A stretch of 64,000 nt of DNA, taken from an uncultured Lachnospiraceae bacterium (GTDB lineage: Bacteria > Bacillota > Clostridia > Lachnospirales > Lachnospiraceae). The stretch is taken from positions 1 through 64,000 of the forward strand of contig CANRZW010000004.1 in assembly GCA_947644545.1 (NCBI GenBank), written 5' to 3'. The stretch's first letter is position 1, and each line of letters opens with the position of its first letter. The notes beneath the pieces were generated by a model. The model was given only the letters and a program-made list of their open reading frames with translations, made no database searches and was not told the origin of the DNA. Below are positions 18,262-25,989 of the stretch, piece by piece. The position numbers and the translations under genes were made by a program.

Positions 18262-20085
18262 GTGAAAGCACGAATAAAAGGCATATGGCATGAATTATTG
18301 TTCCACATTTCAAGAGAGCAGAGCTTTCTGCTGCTTCTGTACATGGCGTTTACGGCTTATCTTAAAAATATAGGATCCGGTACAACAGAAAGATTGGGTA
18401 CAACAGCGGAATCTGGTATGGCAGAAAGATTGGGTACAACAGCAAGCCCCGGCATGGCGGATTTGATTTCGCTGGGAGATATCCTGAGAGATATACCGGA
18501 ACAGGAACTGAGGCTGGCAGCGAATGATTTTGAAGAGAGTATTGCATGGAAGGTGATCCTTGAGGACGGGGCGTGCAGAGCACTGACGTGGGAATCCATG
18601 AGGATTATGGAAGAATGCATCGTGAACTGTGATGCTCTGGAAACGATGATTATCGGTCTGGAAGAGTTGGTGTGTGAGCTGGACAGCCTGCAGTTTACAC
18701 CGGAAAGCGTCAACAGGCTGCTTGCGGCATTGCCTGTAAACCAGGAGACGAAATCTGTGGCAGAGCTGTACTGTGGACTTGCAGGCACCGGACTGATGAT
18801 CTATGACCGGCTTTCCGAGGCAGGGTTCAACATCCGAATGGTATGTGAGGAACAGAGAAAGTTATATTGCGATATTTCCAGGGTCCGTATGTATTGTCAT
18901 GGTATTGAGAAGCCGTGTGTTATCAGGCGCGATATTTTGTCGGCTGATGCGGCCGGTGAGCCGGCGGAAGAACAGCAGGAAGAATTTGACCTGGTGGCAG
19001 CCGATCTTCCGAAGGGAAACAATCGGAATACGCGTGTGGATGATCAGGAGAATTTATATACGGAATGGCTGTCGATCTGCAGAATTTTGGATCGGGTCGG
19101 CGCCGGAGGCAAAGCAATGATACTTGTCACCAAAGGCGCTCTGGTAAGACAGCGGGAGAAGGAACTTCGGGAAATCCTGACGGAAAAGGACTGGCTGGAA
19201 GCAGTCATAACGCTGCCGGTTAAGATGTATGTTTCAACACATCTTGGCTTTGAACTTCTGGTGTTCAATAAGCGGAAGCCGCCGCAGTACAGGGACAAAG
19301 TTTTCATGGCTGATATCAAGGAACAGATCCATAACGGGGCCGCTCTCAATATTATATCGCAGGAAATGATCGACCGGGTACAGAAGGCATATGAAGGGCT
19401 GGAGGAACATCGATTGTTTTCCACGGTTGTATCGCCTCAAAAGATCAAAGAAAAGGATTTCTCTTGGAATCCGTTCCTCTATTTGCAGGGTATGGAGACG
19501 GGAGAGGGCAGGAGGACGATACGGCTGGGAGAAATTGCGGAGATCATGCGGGGAGCCCAGATCACAAAAGAAGAAGAAAGAGTATACGCAGAGCAGTCGA
19601 CGCATTACTGGCTGAACATCAGGGATATTGACAATGGAAATATCTTTTTCAGGGAAAACTCCAGAATTCGAGCGAAGACGCCGGAGTGGGAGCGCAAATT
19701 CGGGATTCGGGAGGATGATATTGTCTTGACCTCCAAAGGGTCTGTCTTAAAGATCAGTATGGTTACGCCGGATATGCCGAAGGCTTTTCTGTGTGGAAAT
19801 CTCACCAGGATCCGCGTGGACCGGGAAAAGTACAGTCCCCATGTGCTATATGAGTTTCTGAATTCCACGGAGGGAAGGACGGCTCTTGAGAGCATTCAGT
19901 CCGGAACGACGATCAAGGTAATTAACAACACGAACCTGAGCGGATTACAGATTCCCTATTATGAGAATGCAAGGGAACTGCAGGAACAGTTGAAACAGGC
20001 TTATGAGGAGTATCGGATTAAAGAGCGGGACATACGAAAGCAATTCGAGACGAAGAGAAAGCGGCTGCTTGACAGTCTGCAATGA
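18262..20085 (+). CDS. Type I-like fusion: degenerate N6-methyltransferase plus one specificity domain
   Basis: A 607-residue protein starting at GTG 18262. Residues about 170-350 resemble the HsdM methyltransferase fold: a motif-I-like AELYCGLAGTG and a core ending FELLVFNKRKPP. The catalytic NPP(F/Y) motif appears as ADLPKG, so DNA methylation is doubtful. From about residue 410 (IRLGEIAEIMRGAQITKEEE) to the end it looks like one HsdS half: a target-recognition domain (YWLNIRDIDNG, LTSKGSV) and a long helical tail. No HsdR is near. The next gene, 16 bases on, encodes a TIR protein. It may sense modified or unmodified DNA for the TIR effector; this is inference. A 12-residue motif is duplicated near the N-terminus. 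Confidence 0.65.
   Translation: MKARIKGIWHELLFHISREQSFLLLLYMAFTAYLKNIGSGTTERLGTTAESGMAERLGTTASPGMADLISLGDILRDIPEQELRLAANDFEESIAWKVILEDGACRALTWESMRIMEECIVNCDALETMIIGLEELVCELDSLQFTPESVNRLLAALPVNQETKSVAELYCGLAGTGLMIYDRLSEAGFNIRMVCEEQRKLYCDISRVRMYCHGIEKPCVIRRDILSADAAGEPAEEQQEEFDLVAADLPKGNNRNTRVDDQENLYTEWLSICRILDRVGAGGKAMILVTKGALVRQREKELREILTEKDWLEAVITLPVKMYVSTHLGFELLVFNKRKPPQYRDKVFMADIKEQIHNGAALNIISQEMIDRVQKAYEGLEEHRLFSTVVSPQKIKEKDFSWNPFLYLQGMETGEGRRTIRLGEIAEIMRGAQITKEEERVYAEQSTHYWLNIRDIDNGNIFFRENSRIRAKTPEWERKFGIREDDIVLTSKGSVLKISMVTPDMPKAFLCGNLTRIRVDREKYSPHVLYEFLNSTEGRTALESIQSGTTIKVINNTNLSGLQIPYYENARELQEQLKQAYEEYRIKERDIRKQFETKRKRLLDSLQ
18373..18444 (+). repeat. 36-bp tandem duplication inside the methyltransferase-like gene
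   Basis: Two in-frame 36-bp units encode GSGTTERLGTTA and ESGMAERLGTTA; a partial third copy (SPGMAD) follows. The second half of each unit is nearly identical at DNA level. It lies in a probable flexible linker. Confidence 0.8.
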
Positions 20086-20101
20086 TACGGGAGGGATGAA
20101 T

Positions 20102-20902
20102 GTGAAAGGGATTTTTATCAGCCACAGCACGAAGAACAGGCAGCTTGTGGAGCAGTTTGTTGAATTTCTCAAGCTGGGTGTGGGTATTGATAACGGCAGG
20201 ATCTTCTGTACGTCGATAAATGGAACCTTGCCTACAGGCACGAATTTTGTTGAAGTCATCAGCCGGGAGGTGCAGGAGCGGGAGATGGTGATCGCCCTGA
20301 TCACGCCGGAATACCTGGAAAGCCGGTTTTGCATGATGGAGCTGGGCGCTGCCTGGATTGAGGCGCAGTACCTGTGTCCGATCCTGGCGGGCGGAGTGGA
20401 TTATAGTGATTTGAAGGATACGCCTTTGGCAGGGGTACAGATGAGGAAGATTGACAGTGAGGATGATCTGTGTGCTGTTTATGACGAAATGGTCAGACAG
20501 GAATTTGTGTCTGTGAATATCGCACAGTTTAATAAGAAAAGAGCGGAATTCCTGAAAGAGTTATCGGCTGTGGAACCGGAACAGGGCTGTGAGGCTGTTG
20601 ATCAGGAAGAGAGCGGACTGTACCGGCCGGATTCCGAGGGGTATTATTATGTGACTGTGGAAAAGGAGCGGCCTGTGCCGGCGCCTTATAAATGTTATAA
20701 GATCAAAGGTCGTTTGTTCCTGGGCGCGGAAGAAAAGGACGACACGTTGAGCCACTGGATTTTTTACCAAAAGGACGTATTTGTTTCCCTGAAAGCAGGC
20801 GATCGCGTCTGCCTGAAAGTCGCAAAAACGCAGAGAAGGTTTTTCCCGGATATTGGATTGGCGAGAAATATTTATCCTGAAAATATGCATGTAATGGTGT
20901 GA
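20102..20902 (+). CDS. TIR-domain protein, probable immune effector
   Basis: A 266-residue protein. The N-terminal 135 residues look like a TIR domain: GIFISHSTKNRQLVEQF (strand A and box 1), GTNFVEVISREVQEREMVIALIT, and SRFCMMELGAAW with the glutamate at the catalytic position of NAD+-cleaving bacterial TIRs. The C-terminal 110 residues are an unrecognised beta-rich domain. GTG 20102 was chosen because GGGAGGG (20089-20095) sits six bases before it; ATG 20096 is too close. It is downstream of the HsdM/HsdS-like fusion in the same direction, suggesting a sensor-effector pair. Confidence 0.65.
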   Translation: MKGIFISHSTKNRQLVEQFVEFLKLGVGIDNGRIFCTSINGTLPTGTNFVEVISREVQEREMVIALITPEYLESRFCMMELGAAWIEAQYLCPILAGGVDYSDLKDTPLAGVQMRKIDSEDDLCAVYDEMVRQEFVSVNIAQFNKKRAEFLKELSAVEPEQGCEAVDQEESGLYRPDSEGYYYVTVEKERPVPAPYKCYKIKGRLFLGAEEKDDTLSHWIFYQKDVFVSLKAGDRVCLKVAKTQRRFFPDIGLARNIYPENMHVMV

Positions 20903-20939
20903 GAAAAACGTTTATCAGGAACAGGGAAGGGGATTTCCT

Positions 20940-23129
20940 ATGGAGTATTTACGCTGTGTCGTGGAGCGAATTACATATCAGAATGCCGATAACGGATACA
21001 CGGTTCTCAAGTGTGCCGCGAAGAACGCCCAGGATCTGGTGACGGTGGTAGGCGTCATGCCGGATACCCATGTCGGTTCGGTGCTTGCACTGGAGGGCTT
21101 CTGGAAGGTGGACGCCAAGTACGGCCGTCAGTTTTCCGTGGAGAAGTTTGAAGAAACCCTTCCGGCTACGGTTTACGGTATTGAGAAATATCTTGGTTCC
21201 GGTCTGATCAAAGGGGTGGGGCCAAAGTTTGCCCGTCGCATCGTGGAGAAATTCGGTAAAGATACGTTGGATGTGATCGAGGAAAATCCGGACGCGCTGA
21301 TTGAGGTGGAAGGCATCGGCAGGGTGCGTGTGGAAAGGATCAAGAAGAGCTGGGAAGAGCAAAAGGAGATCAAGAATATCATGCTTTTCCTGCAGGGGCA
21401 TGAGGTCAGTACCAGCCATGCCACGAAGATTTTCAAGACCTATGGCAGTGACAGCATCAGCATCGTGCAGGAGAATCCTTACCGGCTGGCCGATGATATC
21501 TGGGGCATCGGCTTCAAGACGGCGGATACGATAGCGGAGAAGATGGGAATTGAGAAGGACCGCTTTATCCGCCTGCGGAGCGGCATTCTCTATACGTTGA
21601 ACAAGCTTTCCGAGAACGGACACTGTTATGCGGTAAGAGAGCAGCTGATCCGGACTGCGGAGCAGCTTTTGGAGGTGGAGGGGGCGGAGCTGGAGATTAC
21701 CCTAGACGAAATGCTGCGTACGGAAGATGTGATCCGGGAGGAGGAGGCCATCTATCTGCCGCCTTTTTTCTTCTCCGAGACGGGTTGCGCGAAGCGGCTT
21801 CTCAAGCTGCTTGCGGCCAGGCGTCGTGTGCAGATAGCTGTGGATGCCATGGCATCTTTTGGGGAGAACCAGAACATCACCTACGACGAAGTCCAACTGG
21901 AGGCAATCCGTGTCGCCTTATCCTCAAAGGTCATGATACTAACCGGAGGCCCCGGCACGGGCAAGACAACCACGACCATGGGGATCATCGCCGCCTATCG
22001 TGCCGCCGGCTGTCAGATTCTTCTTGCGGCGCCTACGGGACGGGCGGCGAAACGCATGTCTGAGGCCACCGGCATGGAGGCCAAGACCATTCACAGGCTG
22101 TTGGAGTACAAGCCGCCGGAGGGCTACCAGCGCAGGGAAGAAAACCCTCTGGAAGGAGACGTGCTCATTCTGGACGAGTGTTCCATGATCGACATTATGC
22201 TGATGTACAATCTGTTAAAAGCGTTGCCGGAGCATATGACGCTGATCATGGTGGGCGATACCGACCAGCTGCCATCGGTGGGCGCAGGAAACGTGCTTAA
22301 AGACATCATCGCTTCCGATCGCATCCCGGTGGTGCGATTGAGCAGGATCTTCCGGCAGGCGCAGGGCAGCCGTATCATCATGAATGCCCACCGGATTAAT
22401 AAGGGGGAGCAGATCGATATGCGGGGCGGCCGGGATTCGGATTTCTTCTTCGCCGCGAAGGATACCAATGAAGAGGTGGTGGATCTTCTGGTGAAATATT
22501 GCACGGAGAATCTGCCGCGTTATTATCATGTGGATGCCTTGCAGGATATTCAGGTATTGACGCCGATTCAGAGAGGCATCTGTGGGGCGGTCAATCTAAA
22601 TCAGGTATTGCAGGAAGCCATGAATCCGAGTCCTGTTTTCCTGCGCAGGGGCGGCACGCAGTACCGTCTCCATGATAAAGTCATGCAGATCCGTAACGAC
22701 TATGACAAGGAAGTTTTTAATGGTGACATAGGTGTCATAAATCATGTGGATATGGAGGAACGGGAATTGACCGTCAACTTTGACGGCCGGGAGGTGGTGT
22801 ATGATGTGAGCGAGTTGGAGGAATTGGCCCTTGCGTATGCTGTCACCATTCACAAATCTCAGGGGTCCGAGTATCCGATCGTGGTCATGCCTTTTACGAT
22901 GAGCCACTATGTTATGCTGCAGAGAAATCTGCTCTACACCGGTGTGACCAGGGCGAAGAAGATTCTGGTGTTGATCGGGGAGAAAAAGGCGGTCTGGTAT
23001 GCCATCAGGAATGAGACGACCGCGGACAGGAATACGAAACTTGCGGAGCGTCTGCGGGAGGACAGCATGGAATCCAGGATCGTTGCACGTATGGTGCAGT
23101 CCGGGCAGACAGAACTGCAGTTTGACTGA
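20940..23129 (+). CDS. recD2: RecD2-type ATP-dependent DNA helicase
   Basis: A 729-residue SF1B helicase of the RecD-like family found without RecBC. It has an N-terminal OB/HhH region (LIEVEGIGRVRVERIKKSW), Walker A GGPGTGKTTTT (about 335), LILDECSMID (motif II), GDTDQLPSVGAG (motif III), and C-terminal AYAVTIHKSQGSEYPIVV plus LLYTGVTRAKK (motifs V/VI). It moves 5'-3' on single-stranded DNA and takes part in DNA repair. The length agrees with RecD2. It starts 37 bases after the TIR gene, so it may share that transcript, but it is a widespread housekeeping gene in Firmicutes. Confidence 0.93.
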   Translation: MEYLRCVVERITYQNADNGYTVLKCAAKNAQDLVTVVGVMPDTHVGSVLALEGFWKVDAKYGRQFSVEKFEETLPATVYGIEKYLGSGLIKGVGPKFARRIVEKFGKDTLDVIEENPDALIEVEGIGRVRVERIKKSWEEQKEIKNIMLFLQGHEVSTSHATKIFKTYGSDSISIVQENPYRLADDIWGIGFKTADTIAEKMGIEKDRFIRLRSGILYTLNKLSENGHCYAVREQLIRTAEQLLEVEGAELEITLDEMLRTEDVIREEEAIYLPPFFFSETGCAKRLLKLLAARRRVQIAVDAMASFGENQNITYDEVQLEAIRVALSSKVMILTGGPGTGKTTTTMGIIAAYRAAGCQILLAAPTGRAAKRMSEATGMEAKTIHRLLEYKPPEGYQRREENPLEGDVLILDECSMIDIMLMYNLLKALPEHMTLIMVGDTDQLPSVGAGNVLKDIIASDRIPVVRLSRIFRQAQGSRIIMNAHRINKGEQIDMRGGRDSDFFFAAKDTNEEVVDLLVKYCTENLPRYYHVDALQDIQVLTPIQRGICGAVNLNQVLQEAMNPSPVFLRRGGTQYRLHDKVMQIRNDYDKEVFNGDIGVINHVDMEERELTVNFDGREVVYDVSELEELALAYAVTIHKSQGSEYPIVVMPFTMSHYVMLQRNLLYTGVTRAKKILVLIGEKKAVWYAIRNETTADRNTKLAERLREDSMESRIVARMVQSGQTELQFD

Positions 23130-23236
23130 GGCAGTCCGGACGGGCGAACGGCCCTCACAGCCAGGCATGGCATGGCGGCCTGCCGGCTGGCGGGATGGTA
23201 TTATGTGACTTGTGAAGAAAGGCGGGAATATGGAGT

Positions 23237-23911
23237 ATGACAACCATCTATTATCTGGAAGACGATGAAAATATCGCACAGCTGGTCAGGGAATATTTAA
23301 GCGGGCACGGCTTCCATGTCTCGGTCTATCCCACGATCGCCGGGGCGAAGGAGGCTTTCCTGCGTAAGCGTCCCACGCTGACACTGGTAGATTGGAATAT
23401 GCCGGACGGAAACGGCAGGGCTTTCTGCCGGTGGGTCCGCGATCAATGGCAGGAATTGCCCGTTATCTTCATCACCGTCCGCGGGGACGCCGACGATATC
23501 GTCTCCGGATTTCAGAACGGCGCGGACGATTATGTGGTAAAGCCCTTTGAGCTGGCGGTGCTGTACTCCCGCATCCAGGCGTTGCTGCGCAGGACGCGGC
23601 ACAATGCAGGGCAATCTCTTTCCTGCGGCGATATCTCCTTGGACCGGGAACGGAGACAGGTCTACTGGAAGACGGAAGAAGTGCATCTTGGCCCATTGGA
23701 GTATGACCTGCTGCTGACGTTATTGCAGAATCAGGGAAAGACCGTCACCAGACAGTCCTTACTGGAAAAGTTATGGGACAGCAACGGCAATTTCGTTAAT
23801 GACAATACGCTTACCGTCACAATGAAGCGCCTGCGGGATAAGCTGCACCAGCCGCGCAGTCTGAAGACGGTCAGGAGCGTAGGTTATCGTATGGAAGAAG
23901 AGCGCTCTTAG
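23237..23911 (+). CDS. OmpR-family response regulator
   Basis: A 224-residue regulator: receiver domain (acidic pocket EDDE 8-11, phospho-acceptor Asp52 in LVDWNMPDGNG, Lys in DDYVVKPFEL) and a C-terminal winged helix (GPLEYDLLLTLLQNQGKTVTRQSLLEKLW...VGYRMEEE). It pairs with the sensor kinase downstream. The likely target is the ABC transporter promoter at 25167-25199, where two TGTCAC hexamers spaced 11 bp apart replace a -35 box, a layout typical for OmpR-type activators. In Firmicutes, such kinase-regulator-ABC units often respond to cell-envelope stress or antimicrobial peptides; the trigger here is unknown. Confidence 0.92.
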   Translation: MTTIYYLEDDENIAQLVREYLSGHGFHVSVYPTIAGAKEAFLRKRPTLTLVDWNMPDGNGRAFCRWVRDQWQELPVIFITVRGDADDIVSGFQNGADDYVVKPFELAVLYSRIQALLRRTRHNAGQSLSCGDISLDRERRQVYWKTEEVHLGPLEYDLLLTLLQNQGKTVTRQSLLEKLWDSNGNFVNDNTLTVTMKRLRDKLHQPRSLKTVRSVGYRMEEERS

Positions 23912-23947
23912 GAATCCTGCGCATACACTCAATAAGGGGGAATCACT

Positions 23948-25144
23948 GTGACTCATAGAAAAAATCCGGCGATCCTGGCAATACTGATTCTGTCAGTCAG
24001 CCTGCTCTCGGCATCCGTTACTGCCGCATGGCTGACAAAGTACTATGACCATGCGTACACGCAGGCGCTTGGATTCGTCTGCCAGTCCGTTATAGAGAGT
24101 GTGGATGATGCAGCCGCCTTTAATGTCGAGCAGACGGTCTTGTCTGCCCTGAAACAATTCCAATATGATCCCGGGATGCCGGAGAAACAGAACCTGCTCG
24201 CCTCTTACGGGTATCGGCAGTCTGCTTTTATGCAGTCCGTTAAAGACAGTGGCAGGCTTCTGATCCTGCTCGTTACTGCAACAGGCGGTATCCTGTTCTT
24301 CATTGCCGCATGCCTCTGGCACAGAAGGGAAACCGCACGGATCAACGGTCTGACCGATTATCTGGAAAGGGTAAACACCAGCAGGGACGGGTCGCTCCTG
24401 CAGGTCGGCGAAGGCGCTTTGGCCAGACTGCAGGACGAGATCTATAAGACGGTCACCGCCCTGCAGCAGTCGAAGGATACAGCGCTCGCGGCCAAGCATA
24501 ATTTCGCCGAAAATCTCTATAATATTGCGCATCAGCTCAAGACGCCGATCACGTCCATCTCGCTGTCCGTGCAGATGCTCTGTCATGAAATGTCGTCAGA
24601 GCACCTTGTCCGGATCACGGGGCAGCTCGGACGCCTGACCCGTCTGGAAGAAGCCCTCCTTCTGCTTTCCCGCATCGACACCGGTACGCTGACGCTGGAG
24701 AGAACGGAAGTTGATGTCTTTACGCTTCTTATGCTGGCGGCCGAGAATCTGCAGCAGCTCTTCCTGGAGAAAAATATCACGGTCGAGATATCGGAAGCAG
24801 AGGAGATGAGTATTTCGGCGGATATGGACTGGACCATGGAAGCGGTCATGAACCTTCTGAAAAACTGCCTGGAACATACTCCGCCCGGCGGCAGTGTCTA
24901 CTGCGCTTACGAGCAGAATCCCCTCTATACGCTGATCCGAATACAGGACACCGGTTCCGGATTTGTCAAAGAAGATCTGCCTCACATCTTCGAGCGCTTC
25001 TACCGTGGAAAGGATGCGGCAGGCGGCGGTGTCGGCATCGGGCTTGCTCTCTCCAAAGCGATTATCGAGAGACAAAACGGCATTCTCTCTGCACGTAATC
25101 TGCCGGCAGGCGGGGCCTGCTTTGAAATCCGCTTCTATCGCTGA
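23948..25144 (+). CDS. Sensor histidine kinase
   Basis: A 398-residue kinase starting at GTG after AAGGGGG. There are two membrane helices (about 8-28 and 100-120) around a ~70-residue extracytoplasmic segment, then a HAMP-like linker. The H-box is NLYNIAHQLKTPITSI and the HATPase_c domain has the N-box MNLLKNCLEHTPPGG, DTGSGF, FERFYRG and GGVGIGLALSKAI. Autophosphorylation on the H-box histidine feeds the regulator encoded 36 bases upstream. The extracytoplasmic loop is larger than in BceS-type kinases, so direct sensing is possible. Confidence 0.92.
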   Translation: MTHRKNPAILAILILSVSLLSASVTAAWLTKYYDHAYTQALGFVCQSVIESVDDAAAFNVEQTVLSALKQFQYDPGMPEKQNLLASYGYRQSAFMQSVKDSGRLLILLVTATGGILFFIAACLWHRRETARINGLTDYLERVNTSRDGSLLQVGEGALARLQDEIYKTVTALQQSKDTALAAKHNFAENLYNIAHQLKTPITSISLSVQMLCHEMSSEHLVRITGQLGRLTRLEEALLLLSRIDTGTLTLERTEVDVFTLLMLAAENLQQLFLEKNITVEISEAEEMSISADMDWTMEAVMNLLKNCLEHTPPGGSVYCAYEQNPLYTLIRIQDTGSGFVKEDLPHIFERFYRGKDAAGGGVGIGLALSKAIIERQNGILSARNLPAGGACFEIRFYR

Positions 25145-25166
25145 ACATTTATGGTATTTTCGATGC

Positions 25167-25199
25167 TGTCACGGAGTTGTCACTTTACCTGTCTATAAT
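25167..25199 (+). promoter_or_regulatory. Direct-repeat operator and promoter of the ABC transporter
   Basis: TGTCAC at 25167-25172 and again at 25178-25183 (11-bp period, five-base gap) lies ten bases upstream of TATAAT (25194-25199). There is no normally spaced -35. One repeat per helical turn in place of the -35 box is the classic arrangement for an OmpR-type activator, and the regulator gene is two genes upstream. Confidence 0.7.
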
Positions 25200-25303
25200 A
25201 GGAAGGTAAGAAGAGCCGGGAAGCTTGCGGTTCTGTTCACGCCTTTTCGCGTAACCCGTTTAGAATGGCGTAAAATACAAGGAATTGACAGGAGGAATCA
25301 GTA

Positions 25304-25984
25304 TTGGAAATCTTAAAATGTGAAGGCGTAAGGAAAACCTACGGCAGCGGCGCCAGCCAGACGGCAGCGCTTAAAGGGTTAGACCTGACCGTAGAAAAAG
25401 GAGAATTTCTGGCGATCGTCGGGGCTTCCGGCTCCGGGAAGTCCACACTGCTGCATATTCTTGGCAGCGTGGATAAGCCGACGGCCGGCAAAGTGACGGT
25501 CGAGGGCACTGACCTGGCAAGCCTGAATGCGAAGCAGGCGGCCATTTTCCGGCGCAGGAAAGTGGGATTGGTGTACCAGTTCTATAATCTGATCCCGACC
25601 CTCACCGTTAGAAAGAATATTCTCATGCCCCTTCTTTTGGATAAAAAGAAGCCCGACCAGGAATTTTTTGACCAGATCGTACAATCTCTGGGCATTCAGG
25701 AAAAACTGGATTTGCTGCCAAATCAGCTTTCCGGAGGGCAGCAGCAGCGGGCGGCCATTGCCCGGTCGCTGATTTACCGTCCGGCGATCCTTCTGGCGGA
25801 TGAGCCTACCGGCAATCTGGATCAGAAGAATTCCAGAGAAATCATCGACATGCTGAAACTGTCCAACCGCAGCCTAAAGCAGACGATCCTGCTGATCACC
25901 CATGACGAGAAGATTGCCCTGGAGGCGGACCGGATCGTTACCATAGAAGACGGCCGTGTGCTTGCCGACGAGAAAAGGAGGTGA
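25304..25984 (+). CDS. ABC transporter ATP-binding protein (MacB/LolD/BceA type)
   Basis: A 226-residue ATPase from a TTG start after AGGAGG. Walker A GASGSGKST, Q-loop VYQFYNLIPTLT, signature LSGGQQQRAAIARSL, Walker B ILLADEPTGNLD and switch His in LLITHDE are all intact. Short single-domain ATPases of this class energise FtsX-type mechanotransmission permeases, matching the next gene, which overlaps its stop region. The direct repeats upstream suggest control by the two-component system. Confidence 0.93.
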   Translation: MEILKCEGVRKTYGSGASQTAALKGLDLTVEKGEFLAIVGASGSGKSTLLHILGSVDKPTAGKVTVEGTDLASLNAKQAAIFRRRKVGLVYQFYNLIPTLTVRKNILMPLLLDKKKPDQEFFDQIVQSLGIQEKLDLLPNQLSGGQQQRAAIARSLIYRPAILLADEPTGNLDQKNSREIIDMLKLSNRSLKQTILLITHDEKIALEADRIVTIEDGRVLADEKRR

Positions 25985-25989
25985 GCGGT

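Noticed and set aside
25177..25199. TTGTCA and TATAAT read as an ordinary promoter
   Set aside because: The spacer is only 11 bp, too short for a vegetative promoter. Better explained as an activator direct repeat plus a -10 box.
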